Below, piece by piece: positions 23,568 to 32,283 of a DNA stretch of 64,000 nt. Both the position numbers and the translations under genes were made by a program. The first letter of the stretch is position 1; every line of letters starts with the position of its first letter. The notes under the pieces were generated by a model, which saw only the letters and a list, made by a program, of their open reading frames with translations, did no database searches and was not told the origin of the DNA. The stretch is from Streptomyces venezuelae (GTDB lineage Bacteria; Actinomycetota; Actinomycetes; Streptomycetales; Streptomycetaceae), in NCBI RefSeq assembly GCF_008642355.1, contig NZ_CP029193.1:4364001-4428000 (forward strand). The letters run 5' to 3'.

Positions 23568-24380
23568 TTAGCGGACCGGCGGCCGGAGACGAAATCCGGT
23601 TTTCGTAGGGCCGCTCCCGGGGCCCCGCGGGACCGGACGCACGCGGTCGAGGCCGACGATCAGGAGGGCCAGGGCGTAGAAGGCGAGGCCGAAGATGACG
23701 CCGTTGGCGAGGACGCCCGTGTAGCCGTGCAGGTCGACGTCGAGGAATGGGTACGGGTAGCGGGACATCGGGCCGGGGGACAGGAGTGCGCCGCGGGTCA
23801 GGGCGAAGGCCAGGTAGGCCAGGGGGTAGAGCAGCCACAGGGCCGCGTGGCGCGGGCGGAGGCCGCCCGGGCGGGTGAACAGGAGCCAGTCGAGGGCCAC
23901 GCCGAGCGGCGTCACCGTGTGCAGGAGCTGGTTGGACGCCGAGTGCCAGCTGGAGAGGGCCGCCGCGCCCTCCGTCATCGAGAAGCCGCTCGCCTCGTCG
24001 GCCAGGACCAGGTGGTACACCAAGCCCGTGATCATGATGAAGAGCAGCGTGCCCGCCGTCACCCAGGGCGGGAGCGCGGGCCGGCCTCCCCACGAGCGCC
24101 ACGCCGCGAGCCCCAGCACCACCGCCACCAGCACGTTGCTCTGGACCGTGAAGTAGCTGAGGACGCGCGGCGGGTCCCCGATGACCAGGTCGATGACGAC
24201 TCCGGTCACCGCGGCGAGCACGATCAGCGCACGGAACGCGGCCACGAGGGGGCGGCGGACCGGGGGCACGACCGCCCCCGCGGGAACGCGCGCGTCCCGT
24301 CGTCCGCTCGTACCCCTGCCCCGGCCCCCACTCCTGTCCCTGCCCCGGTCCCTGTCCTTCGAAGAAGTCGGCGCGATCAT
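23568..24380 (-). CDS. Pr6Pr family membrane protein
   Basis: 270 residues; GGTGGAAGC before the ATG. A basic, Gly/Arg-rich cytosolic N-terminus of about 40 residues is followed by six membrane segments with typical landmarks: [46 protein letters not shown] and [26 protein letters not shown]. These match the Pr6Pr (FAR-17a/AIG1-like) group. The biochemical function in bacteria is not known. The N-terminal arginine repeats ([13 protein letters not shown]) are unusual and may be disordered. Confidence 0.85.
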   Translation of the reverse strand: MIAPTSSKDRDRGRDRSGGRGRGTSGRRDARVPAGAVVPPVRRPLVAAFRALIVLAAVTGVVIDLVIGDPPRVLSYFTVQSNVLVAVVLGLAAWRSWGGRPALPPWVTAGTLLFIMITGLVYHLVLADEASGFSMTEGAAALSSWHSASNQLLHTVTPLGVALDWLLFTRPGGLRPRHAALWLLYPLAYLAFALTRGALLSPGPMSRYPYPFLDVDLHGYTGVLANGVIFGLAFYALALLIVGLDRVRPVPRGPGSGPTKTGFRLRPPVR

Positions 24381-24479
24381 GCTTCCACCGTAAGCACGAC
24401 CTCCGGAAGCGTGCCTTCCGTGTGTACAGGCCGTGAGTACGGGGCCGGGTGTACGGGACGGTTGTACGGGCCGGGTCTC

Positions 24480-25406
24480 TCAGTCCCGCGCCGTCAGCGT
24501 CAGCAGCGTCGCCTCCGGCGGGCACGCGAACCGCATCGGCGTGTAGCGGTTCGCCCCGCACCCCGCGGACACGTGCAGGTACGACGTCCGGCCCTCGGAC
24601 TCGTGCCGGGAGAGGCCCTTCACGCGGTCCGTGTCCAGGTCGCAGTTGGTGACCAGGGCGCCGTAGAAGGGGATGCAGAGCTGCCCGCCGTGCGTGTGCC
24701 CCGCGAGGATCAGCGGGTAGCCGTCGGCCGTGAAGGCGTCCAGCGAGCGCAGGTACGGCGCGTGCACAATGCCCATCGAGAAGTCAGCGCCCGCCTCGGG
24801 ACCGCCCGCCACCTCCGCGTACCGGTCCCGCTTGATGTGCGGGTCGTCCAGGCCCGTGAACGCGATCTCGTAGCCGTCGATCTTCAGCGCGCCCCGCGTG
24901 TTCGTGAGGTTGACCCAGCCCGCCGCGTCGAAGCCGTCGCGCAGGCCCTCCCACGGGTTGCGGGGCACGCCCACGGCCGGAGCGTTGCCGTTCAGGCCGT
25001 GCCTGCCCTGCACCTTCTCGATCAGGTAGCGGCCGGGGTTGCGCGGCTTCGGGCCGTAGTAGTCGTTGGAACCGAAGACGTACGCCCCGGGGAACTCCAT
25101 CAGCGGCCCGAGCGCGTCCAGCGTCTCCGGCACGCCCTCCGGGTCCGACAGGTTGTCGCCCGTGTTGATCACGATGTCGGGCCGCAGGCCCGCCAGCGAA
25201 CGCAGCCACCGCTGCTTCTTGCGCTGCCCGGACACCATGTGGATGTCGGAGACCTGGAGGACCCGCAGGGAACGCATCCCCGGCGGCAGCACGGGCACCG
25301 TCACCCGCCTCAGCCGGAAGGAACGGGGCTCGATGCCCACTGAATAGGCGAGACCGGCCGCGGCCGTCGCCGTGATGCCCAGGGGTACTGCGTATCGCGC
25401 GCGCAT
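24480..25406 (-). CDS. Membrane-anchored calcineurin-type metallophosphoesterase
   Basis: 308 residues; an N-terminal hydrophobic stretch (YAVPLGITATAAAGLAYSVG) anchors it. The metal motifs are in order: VSDIHM (D-x-H), VINTGDNL (GDN), FGSNDYYGP (in place of GNHD/E), LAGHTHGGQLCIPF. The family includes YkuE-like lipid A or UDP-sugar phosphoesterases and cell-wall-related enzymes. The exact substrate is unknown. The GNH motif carries Ser instead of the His that usually follows Asn, as in several actinobacterial relatives. It is divergent from yqeY. Confidence 0.9.
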   Translation of the reverse strand: MRARYAVPLGITATAAAGLAYSVGIEPRSFRLRRVTVPVLPPGMRSLRVLQVSDIHMVSGQRKKQRWLRSLAGLRPDIVINTGDNLSDPEGVPETLDALGPLMEFPGAYVFGSNDYYGPKPRNPGRYLIEKVQGRHGLNGNAPAVGVPRNPWEGLRDGFDAAGWVNLTNTRGALKIDGYEIAFTGLDDPHIKRDRYAEVAGGPEAGADFSMGIVHAPYLRSLDAFTADGYPLILAGHTHGGQLCIPFYGALVTNCDLDTDRVKGLSRHESEGRTSYLHVSAGCGANRYTPMRFACPPEATLLTLTARD

Positions 25407-25568
25407 CACCCCATCGTCTCAGACCCGGGCAGTGGCCTTGAGGGGTGGCCGGGGGCGGACGGGGCGCGGCCCGGAGGCGGTCCCGGAGCAACCCGCCCGC
25501 GTGTCAAGGGAGTCGAGGCCCGGGAAATCCGTGCGCGGAGAATCGTCCGCACCTGCCACAATCAACGC

Positions 25569-26033
25569 ATGACCACGCTCAAGTCGAAGCTGCACGAAGA
25601 CCTCACCGCCGCGATCCGGGGGCGCGACGAGCTGCGCTCCTCGACGCTCCGGCTGACCCTCACCGCCATCACGAAGGAGGAGGTCTCGGGCAAGACGGCC
25701 CGCGAGCTCTCCGACGACGAGGTGCAGAAGGTGATCGCCCGCGAGGCCAAGAAGCGCCGTGAGGCGGCGGAGGCCTTCGCCGAGGGCGGCCGTGCCGAGC
25801 AGGCCGCGAAGGAGAAGGCGGAGGGCGAGATCCTCGCCGAGTACCTGCCGAAGCAGCTCTCCGACGACGAGCTCCAGGAAATCGTCGCCCAGGCCGTCGC
25901 CGAGGCCAAGGCCGCCGGCGCCGAGGGACCGCGCGCCATGGGCCAGGTCATGAAGATCGTGAACCCGAAGGTCGCGGGCCTGGCCGAGGGCGGCCGTGTC
26001 GCCGCCACGGTGAAGAAGCTCCTCGCGGGCTGA
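25569..26033 (+). CDS. GatB/YqeY domain protein
   Basis: 154 residues, whole-length match to YqeY: KLHEDLTAAIRGRDELRSSTLRLTLTAI near the start, YLPKQLSDDELQEIVAQAVAE in the middle and GPRAMGQVMKIVNPKVAGLAEGGRVAATVKKLL at the end. The domain resembles the tRNA-binding tail of GatB; a role in tRNA or amino-acid metabolism has been suggested but not shown. It shares a terminator with the convergent PBP gene. Confidence 0.92.
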   Translation: MTTLKSKLHEDLTAAIRGRDELRSSTLRLTLTAITKEEVSGKTARELSDDEVQKVIAREAKKRREAAEAFAEGGRAEQAAKEKAEGEILAEYLPKQLSDDELQEIVAQAVAEAKAAGAEGPRAMGQVMKIVNPKVAGLAEGGRVAATVKKLLAG

Positions 26034-26045
26034 GTCTCCACCCGG

Positions 26046-26093
26046 TACGTGGATGAGGGCGCCCCCTGCTCAGGGGGCGCCCTCATCCACGTA
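26046..26093. terminator. Very strong bidirectional terminator
   Basis: A perfect 21-base-pair stem with a six-base loop (TGCTCA), the longest perfect hairpin in the window, between the convergent yqeY and PBP genes. Confidence 0.92.
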
Positions 26094-26132
26094 CAGGCCT
26101 CACGTCAGCCAGAGCCCGTGAGCCGGCCGGAG

Positions 26133-28388
26133 CTACCTCCGCCAGCCACCACCGATCCCGCCGCCGAAGCCGTTTCCGCCGCCGAAGCCGTTTCCGTTCC
26201 CGCCGGGGATGGAGATGTCGGGCCACGGGTTCCCGCCACCGCCACCGCCGTGGCCGCCTCCGCCACCGTCACCACCAGGCTTGCCGTCATCGTGGCCACC
26301 GCCGCCACCGTGGTCGTCCTCGTCCTTGTCCCCGCCGGGGATGTGGACGGTCTGGAAGTTCGGCGCCGGCTTGCCCGCGAGCGCGCCGCTCATCGCATCG
26401 CGCCAGATCGGGCCCGGCACCTCGCCACCGAAGACCTTGCCGTAGGGGACGCCGCCGATGGTGATGTCGACCATGCGCCGCTTGTGCATCGGGTCGCCGA
26501 CCCAGACCGCGCCCGACAGGTTCGGCGTGTAGCCCACGAACCAGGCGGCGTAGCGGTAGTCCGTCGTACCCGTCTTGCCCGCGCTGGCGCGGGAGCCGAG
26601 ACCGGCCTGCTTGCCCGTACCGTCCTCGACCACGCCCTTGAGCAGCGTGTTGATGGTGTCGGCGGTCTTCTCCGACATCGCGCGCGAGCACGTCGACTTC
26701 GGCACCGGCAGCGACTTGCCGCCGAGCGTGGCGATCGACTCGATGGCGATCGGCGTGCAGTACGTGCCGCGCGAGGCGAACGTCGCGTACGCGCCCGCCA
26801 TCGTCAGCGGCGACATCTCCTGCGTGCCGAGAGCGATCGACGGCGCCTGGTCCATCTTCTTGCCGTCGGCGCGCTCGACGCCCATCTTCGCGGCGAGCTT
26901 CGTCACCGGGCAGATGCCGATGTCGCCGATGAGCTGCACGTAGTACGTGTTGACGGACTTCGCGGTCGCTTCCCGCATGCCGTACGGGCCGACCTCTGAC
27001 TCGTTCTCGTTGGCCAGTTTCGCGCCGCCCGAGTTCACCCACTGCTTGCCGCCACAGGTGGAGACCCGCTCCGGGTAGGGCATCTCGTACGGGGACGAGT
27101 AGCTCTGTCCCGCCGACTTGCCGCCCTCCAGGGCCGCCGCCGCGACGATCGGCTTGAACGTCGAACCGGGCTGGTAGCCCGCGCCGCCGCCCATGGAGTC
27201 GTCCACGGAGAGGTTGATCGTGGTCTCGTCCTTCTTGAAGCCGTAAGGGCGCGACTGGCCCATGCCGCGGATCTTGCCCGTGCCCGGCTCGACGATGGCG
27301 GCGGCTGTCGCCACGTCGTCGGTCTTGTTCACGTGATTCTTGATCGACGCCTGCACCGAGTCCTGCGCCTGCGGATCAAGGGTCGTGCGGACCTTCAGGC
27401 CGCCCCGGTTCCAGACCTTGGCCCGGTCCTCCTTCGTCTTGCCGAAGACCGGGTCGTTGAGGAACACCTCGCGTACGTAGTCACAGAAGAAACCGGCGCC
27501 GCGGACCGAGGTGATGCAGCCGTTCTTCGGGCGGCTCACGTTCAGCCCGAGGTCGGTCTTCTTGGCCGCGTCGGCCTCCGCCTGCGTGATGTCGTGCGTC
27601 TCGGCCATCCGCTGCAGCACGATGTTGCGCCGCTTGGTGGCCTCGGCCGCGTCGTTCACCGGGTCGTACCGGCTCGGCGACTGCACGATGCCGGCGAGGA
27701 GCGCGGCCTCCTGGACCTTCAGGTCCTTGGCGTGCTTGGAGAAGTACCGCTGGGAGGCGGCCTCGATGCCGTACGCCTGCTGCCCGAAGTAGGTGATGTT
27801 CAGGTAGTTCTTGAGGATCCGCTTCTTGCCCAGCTCCTCCTCGACCTGGATCGCGTACTTCAGCTCGCGGACCTTGCGGCCGATCGTCTGCTGCGTGGCC
27901 TCGGCGACCTTCGTCGGGTCGTCGCCGGCCTCCTCCACGAACACGTTCTTCACGTACTGCTGCGTGAGCGTCGACGCGCCCTGCGAGACGCCGCCGCTCT
28001 GCGCGTTCTGGTTGAGCGCGCGCAGGATGCCCTTGAGGTCGACCGCGCCGTGCTCGTAGAAACGGGCGTCCTCGATCGCGACGATCGCCTTCTGCATGTA
28101 CGGCGAGATGTCCTTGAGCGGGACGACCGTGCGGTCACGCGAGTAGACCGTGGCGATCGCACCGCCCTTGTTGTCCAGGATGGTGGTGCGCTGACTGAGC
28201 GGCGGCTGCTTCAAGTTGGCGGGGATCTCGTCGAACCCCTCGACCGAGCCCTTGGCCGCGAGGCCCAGCGCCCCGAAGGCGGGCAGGGCGATCCCGGCGA
28301 GCACCGCACCCGCCAGAACGCTGACTCCGAGGAACTTCGCGGCCTGCTGAGTAGGTGACAGACCACCGCCCGAGCGCTTCTTTCCCAT
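26133..28388 (-). CDS. Class A penicillin-binding protein (transglycosylase/transpeptidase)
   Basis: 751 residues. One N-terminal membrane anchor, then a GT51 domain (AIVAIEDARFYEHGAVDLKGILRA, QGASTLTQQYVKN, KRILKNYLNITYFGQQAYGIEAASQRYF). The transpeptidase domain has the catalytic GSTFKP near residue 420, SVNTYY near 480 and KTGTTDY near 605. It polymerises and cross-links peptidoglycan outside the membrane. The last 70 residues are Gly/His/Asp-rich low complexity (DEDDHGGGGGHDDGKPGGDGG). It sits beside wblA, transcribed divergently, as in other streptomycetes. Confidence 0.95.
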   Translation of the reverse strand: MGKKRSGGGLSPTQQAAKFLGVSVLAGAVLAGIALPAFGALGLAAKGSVEGFDEIPANLKQPPLSQRTTILDNKGGAIATVYSRDRTVVPLKDISPYMQKAIVAIEDARFYEHGAVDLKGILRALNQNAQSGGVSQGASTLTQQYVKNVFVEEAGDDPTKVAEATQQTIGRKVRELKYAIQVEEELGKKRILKNYLNITYFGQQAYGIEAASQRYFSKHAKDLKVQEAALLAGIVQSPSRYDPVNDAAEATKRRNIVLQRMAETHDITQAEADAAKKTDLGLNVSRPKNGCITSVRGAGFFCDYVREVFLNDPVFGKTKEDRAKVWNRGGLKVRTTLDPQAQDSVQASIKNHVNKTDDVATAAAIVEPGTGKIRGMGQSRPYGFKKDETTINLSVDDSMGGGAGYQPGSTFKPIVAAAALEGGKSAGQSYSSPYEMPYPERVSTCGGKQWVNSGGAKLANENESEVGPYGMREATAKSVNTYYVQLIGDIGICPVTKLAAKMGVERADGKKMDQAPSIALGTQEMSPLTMAGAYATFASRGTYCTPIAIESIATLGGKSLPVPKSTCSRAMSEKTADTINTLLKGVVEDGTGKQAGLGSRASAGKTGTTDYRYAAWFVGYTPNLSGAVWVGDPMHKRRMVDITIGGVPYGKVFGGEVPGPIWRDAMSGALAGKPAPNFQTVHIPGGDKDEDDHGGGGGHDDGKPGGDGGGGGHGGGGGGNPWPDISIPGGNGNGFGGGNGFGGGIGGGWRR

Positions 28389-28771
28389 GAGTGCAGCCTA
28401 CGTTCTGATTCGCCGGACAGGCCTTAATGCCTTGGCCTAAGCTGCTCCCAACTGTCACAGCAGAGTGGTTCGGCACCAAGCCCTGCTCGCTCCCGCATCC
28501 GACGGAATCATGTCCGAATTCGCCTTATGTGGCGCCCGGCGTCCGTTGTGACTCAACTGAACTGTCCCGGAATGCCGGGTTCCTCACGGATGTCGCCCGC
28601 TCACTCCGTCGGGTGATCTGCCGCTTACCCATAGTCCGTTCGGGCCATCCAAGATTGGGCCCGAAGGGGGTGTTGCGCTGTGCCCACCTTCCGTAACGTC
28701 CTCAACTGGCGGCGGTGCATATGCCGCTGCCGCCGTGGGGGAGCCTCGATTCGGGAGAGGACGGCGCCGGT
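28389..28771. other. Upstream region of PBP and wblA
   Basis: No gene is seen between the divergent PBP and wblA starts. The region is moderately AT-richer at 28400-28560. wblA is known to be heavily regulated in Streptomyces (for example by BldD), but I could not pick out a convincing operator by eye. Confidence 0.45.
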
Positions 28772-29116
28772 ATGGGCTGGGTAACCGACTGGAGTGCGCA
28801 GGCGGCCTGCCGCACTACCGATCCGGATGAACTGTTCGTTCAAGGAGCAGCGCAGAACAGGGCCAAGGCGGTGTGCACCGGATGTCCGGTGCGGACCGAG
28901 TGCCTGGCCGACGCGCTGGACAATCGCGTCGAGTTCGGCGTGTGGGGTGGCATGACGGAGCGAGAGCGCCGCGCACTGCTGCGCAGGCGTCCCACCGTCA
29001 CCTCATGGCGCAGGCTCCTGGAGACCGCACGCTCGGAGTACGAGCGCGGCGCGGGCCTGCTGCCCGTGGACTTGGAGGACGAGGAGACGTACGAGAGCTA
29101 CGCGGCGGTCGGGTAG
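28772..29116 (+). CDS. wblA: WhiB-like iron-sulfur transcription factor WblA
   Basis: 114 residues from MGWVTDWSAQAACRTTDPDELF; an ATG 19 codons upstream is in frame but adds unrelated residues. The four cluster cysteines are Cys13, Cys35, Cys38 and Cys44, followed by the GVWGGMTERERRALLRRR turn and DNA-binding region. In Streptomyces WblA drives the switch from growth to aerial development and represses antibiotic production. Context (divergent PBP, convergent ArsA-like ATPase pair) identifies it as WblA rather than another Wbl protein. Confidence 0.95.
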   Translation: MGWVTDWSAQAACRTTDPDELFVQGAAQNRAKAVCTGCPVRTECLADALDNRVEFGVWGGMTERERRALLRRRPTVTSWRRLLETARSEYERGAGLLPVDLEDEETYESYAAVG

Positions 29117-29177
29117 ACCGGCGGCGGTCGAGCAGACCGCGCAACCGGGCATCCGGGCCGATGAACCCCACGTTCCG

Positions 29178-30497
29178 TCAGCCTGCCAGCCGGTCCCCTA
29201 CGGCCCGGAGCCCCGCAAGGTCATGCACATCTCCGGGGAGCGCGGCCACTTCGGCCACCGCCACCTCGGGGTGGAGCGCGGTGAAGCGGTCACGCGTGCG
29301 CTGCTCACGGTCGAGCAGCTGCATGCGCTCCGCGTGCAGCCGCAACAGACCCGCTGTCAGTTGCTCGACGGACGGGCTCTCGACGGACAGGTCGGGGGAG
29401 TCGGACGGCGCGGGAGTCTCTGAAGTCGCGTCATTCTCAGGGGAGTTACGAACAGCTACCTTCCCGTCCTCCTGATCCACAATGCCGCCCTCCTCAAGAT
29501 TTTCCGCGGCGGCCAGGGCCCGCTCGGCCGACAGCTGGGAGGCGCCGCTGCCGTGCACCCGGTTCAGCACCAGCCCCGCGAGCGGCATGTCGTCCGCGGC
29601 CAGGCGCTCCACGAAGTACGCCGCCTCCCGCAGCGCGTCCCGCTCCGGCGACGCGACCACCAGGAACGCCGTGCCGGGCGCCTGCAGCAGCCGGTACGTG
29701 GCATCGGCGCGCGTACGGAAACCGCCGAACATGCTGTCCATGGCCGTCACGAACATCTGCACGTCACGCAGGAGCTGACCGCCGAGCAGCTTGCCGAGGG
29801 CCCCCGTCATCATCGACATGCCGGCGTTCAGGAACTTCATCCCGGCCCGGCCGCCCACCTTCGCCGGGGCCATCAGGAGCCGGATCAGCTTCCCGTCCAG
29901 GAAGGACCCGAGGCGCTTGGGAGCGTCGAGGAAGTCCAGGGCCGAGCGCGACGGCGGCGTGTCCACGACGATCAGGTCCCACTCGTCCCGGGACCGCAGC
30001 TGCCCCAGCTTCTCCATCGCCATGTACTCCTGCGTGCCGGCGAAGCCCGCGGAGAGCGACTGGTAGAAGGGGTTGTTGAGGATCGCCTTCGCGCGCTCCT
30101 TGTCCGTGTGCGCCTCCACGATCTCGTCGAAGGTGCGCTTCATGTCGAGCATCATGGCGTGCAGCTCGCCGGACCCGCCCGAGCCATCGGCCGTCTCGAC
30201 GGGCTCGATCGCCTTGACCTGGCGCGGGACGTTGTCGAGCGAGTCGATGCCCATGGACTGGGCGAGCCTGCGCGCCGGGTCGATCGTGAGGACGACGACC
30301 TTGCGGCCCCGCTCCGCCGCCCGCAGCCCGATGGCCGCGGCCGTGGTCGTCTTGCCGACGCCTCCGGAGCCGCAGCAGACCACGATCCGGGTCTTCGGGT
30401 CGTCGATCAGGGCGTCCACGTCGAGCGTGCGTTCGGGGGTCAGGGTGCGTGCCGGTTCCTGGGGCGTCTGGTCCCTGGTCGTGCGGTCCCTGGTCAT
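29178..30497 (-). CDS. ArsA-like ATPase, second of a coupled pair
   Basis: 439 residues. Walker A CCGSGGVGKTTTAAAIGLRAAERGRKVVVLTIDPARRLAQSMG near residue 40, and VVDTPPSRSALDFLDAP (switch/Walker B) near 175. These features place it among ArsA/Get3-type ATPases, related to arsenite pumps and tail-anchored protein targeting. It is longer than its partner owing to a low-complexity acidic segment (about residues 340-380: ENDATSETPAPSDSPDLSVESPS) near the C-terminus. It overlaps the upstream partner stop by four bases, so the two probably form a heterodimer. No arsenic genes are nearby; the role is unknown. Confidence 0.9.
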   Translation of the reverse strand: MTRDRTTRDQTPQEPARTLTPERTLDVDALIDDPKTRIVVCCGSGGVGKTTTAAAIGLRAAERGRKVVVLTIDPARRLAQSMGIDSLDNVPRQVKAIEPVETADGSGGSGELHAMMLDMKRTFDEIVEAHTDKERAKAILNNPFYQSLSAGFAGTQEYMAMEKLGQLRSRDEWDLIVVDTPPSRSALDFLDAPKRLGSFLDGKLIRLLMAPAKVGGRAGMKFLNAGMSMMTGALGKLLGGQLLRDVQMFVTAMDSMFGGFRTRADATYRLLQAPGTAFLVVASPERDALREAAYFVERLAADDMPLAGLVLNRVHGSGASQLSAERALAAAENLEEGGIVDQEDGKVAVRNSPENDATSETPAPSDSPDLSVESPSVEQLTAGLLRLHAERMQLLDREQRTRDRFTALHPEVAVAEVAALPGDVHDLAGLRAVGDRLAG

Positions 30498-31474
30498 GAG
30501 ATCCCTTGCTTCCGCAGTTCCGTGGCGAGCTCGTACAGGCCCGCGAGGTCCATTCCGCCCGCGAACAGCGGCAGTTCGTGCAGCGGCCGGCCGAACTCGG
30601 TCAGCTGGGCGCGCTGGTCGCGCTCCAGGGCGTACCGCTCGGCGTACTCCGCGGCCTGTTCCAGGAGCGGGTCGACCAGCCGCTCCGCGCCCCCGCCCCG
30701 CCGCGCCCCGCCGAGCCCGGCGGCGGACAGCGTCTTGGCGATGGCGGTACGGGGCGTGCGGTCGAGCACCGGTTCCAGGGAGGCGTCGCCCAGCAGGGCC
30801 GGGCGCACCATGTTGACGATGACGCGGCCCACGGGCAGCTGCGCGGCCCGCAGCTCGGCGATCCCGTCCGCCGTCTCCTGGACGGGCATCTCCTCGAGCA
30901 GCGTCACGAGGTGAACGGCCGTCTCCGGGGACTTCAGGACCCGCATGACGGCCTGCGCCTGATTGTGTATCGGCCCGATCTTCGCGAGCCCGGCGACCTC
31001 GTCGTTCACGTTCAGGAAGCGCGTGATGCGACCGGTCGGCGGGGCGTCCATGACGACGCAGTCGTACGTGTACCGGCCGCGCTTGTCCTTGCGGCGCACG
31101 GCCTCACAGGCCTTGCCGGTCAGCAGCACGTCCCGGAGTCCGGGCGCGATGGTGGTGGCGAAGTCGATGGCCCCGAGCTTCTTGAGGGCGCGTCCCGCTC
31201 CCCCCAGTTTGTAGAACATCTGGAGGTAGTCGAGCAGCGCGAGCTCGGGATCGATGGCGAGGGCGTACACCTCCCCGCCCCCGGGAGCGACGGCGATCTT
31301 CCGCTCCTCATAAGGCAGCGCTTCGGTTTCGAAGAGCTGCGCGATGCCCTGCCTGCCCTCGACCTCCACGAGGAGGGTGCGTTTGCCCTCCGTCGCGAGG
31401 GCGAGCGCGAGGGCCGCGGCCACCGTGGTCTTGCCGGTACCGCCCTTGCCACTGACGACCTGGAGCCTGCTCAC
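30494..31474 (-). CDS. ArsA-like ATPase, first of a coupled pair
   Basis: 326 residues from a GTG. Walker A VVSGKGGTGKTTVAAALALALATEGKRTLLVEVEGRQGIAQLFE at the very N-terminus; VVMDAPPTGRITRFLNV is the ArsA/Get3 switch motif. GGAAGG abuts the GTG, a short spacing, but no better start exists. The partner gene follows with an ATGA overlap. Actinobacteria commonly keep this pair beside a whiB-like gene, which suggests a shared, still undefined role; the substrate is unknown. Confidence 0.9.
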   Translation of the reverse strand: MSRLQVVSGKGGTGKTTVAAALALALATEGKRTLLVEVEGRQGIAQLFETEALPYEERKIAVAPGGGEVYALAIDPELALLDYLQMFYKLGGAGRALKKLGAIDFATTIAPGLRDVLLTGKACEAVRRKDKRGRYTYDCVVMDAPPTGRITRFLNVNDEVAGLAKIGPIHNQAQAVMRVLKSPETAVHLVTLLEEMPVQETADGIAELRAAQLPVGRVIVNMVRPALLGDASLEPVLDRTPRTAIAKTLSAAGLGGARRGGGAERLVDPLLEQAAEYAERYALERDQRAQLTEFGRPLHELPLFAGGMDLAGLYELATELRKQGIS

Positions 31475-31556
31475 CCTTCCGAGCCTAACCAGTCGCCGCC
31501 CGGACCACGCAGGAGCCCACCCTGAGCAGCCCCTCACAGCGACTACAGTCGGCCAC

Positions 31557-31718
31557 ATGACCAAGTGGGAATACGCAACCGTGCCTCTGCTCGTCCACGC
31601 CACGAAGCAGATTCTTGACACCTGGGGCGAGGACGGCTGGGAGCTGGTCCAGGTCGTGCCCGGACCGAACAACCCCGAGCAGCTCGTGGCCTACCTGAAG
31701 CGGGAGAAGCAGGCGTGA
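31557..31718 (+). CDS. Small DUF4177 protein
   Basis: 53 residues: TKWEYATVPLLVHATKQILDTWGEDGWELVQVVPGPNNPEQLVAYLKREK. The W-EY...LN-G.EGWELV pattern is that of DUF4177, a tiny beta-alpha protein of unknown function. The stop overlaps the GTG of the next gene (GTGA), so it is translationally coupled to RidA. It is divergent from the ArsA-like pair. Confidence 0.85.
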   Translation: MTKWEYATVPLLVHATKQILDTWGEDGWELVQVVPGPNNPEQLVAYLKREKQA

Positions 31719-32185
31719 GCGGGGCAGTCGAGGCCCGCCTCGCCGAGCTCGGACTGACGCTGCCGGAGGTCGTGCCGCCGCTGGCGTCCTACCAGCCGGC
31801 CGTCCGGTCCGGCGTGTACGTCCACACCGCGGGCCAGCTCCCGATGGTGGAGGGCAAACTCGCCGTGACCGGCAAGGTCGGCGCCGAGGTGACCCCGGAG
31901 GAGGCCAAGGACCTGGCCCGTACCTGCGCGCTGAACGGCCTTGCCGCGATCAAGTCGGTCGCCGGTGACCTGGACCGCATCGCGCGCGTCGTGAAGGTCG
32001 TCGGTTTCGTCGCGTCCGCCACGGACTTCACCGGCCAGCCCGGCGTGATCAACGGTGCGAGTGAGCTCCTCGGCGAGGTTCTCGGGGACAAGGGCGTGCA
32101 CGCCCGCAGCGCCGTCGGCGTCGCCGTGCTGCCGCTGGACGCTCCGGTCGAGGTCGAGTTCCAGGTCGAGCTCACCGAGGCGTGA
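31715..32185 (+). CDS. RidA family enamine/imine deaminase-like protein
   Basis: 156 residues, GTG start inside the previous stop. A RidA (YjgF/YER057c) domain covers the protein: SGVYVHTAGQLPMVEGKL, VTPEEAKDLARTCALNGLAAIKSVAGDLDRIARVVKVVGFVAS, GDKGVHARSAVGVAVLPLDAPVEVEF. RidA proteins hydrolyse reactive enamines made by PLP enzymes. The catalytic Arg appears as HARSAVGV, which matches the R-S-A-V-G pattern of the family. Some subfamilies lack deaminase activity, so the precise reaction is uncertain. Confidence 0.9.
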   Translation: MSGAVEARLAELGLTLPEVVPPLASYQPAVRSGVYVHTAGQLPMVEGKLAVTGKVGAEVTPEEAKDLARTCALNGLAAIKSVAGDLDRIARVVKVVGFVASATDFTGQPGVINGASELLGEVLGDKGVHARSAVGVAVLPLDAPVEVEFQVELTEA

Positions 32186-32283
32186 AACGGTCCCTCCGGA
32201 GTGGCCGTTCTCACCAAGCGGCGCTCCGTAGGGCCCGATTGTTGCCTCTCGAACATCAGCTCACCAGGAGATAGCCTCCGCCC

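Noticed and set aside
23550..25343. Open frame of about 600 codons on the plus strand across the Pr6Pr and phosphoesterase genes
   Set aside because: It is an antisense shadow; the minus-strand genes have clear family motifs and ribosome binding sites.
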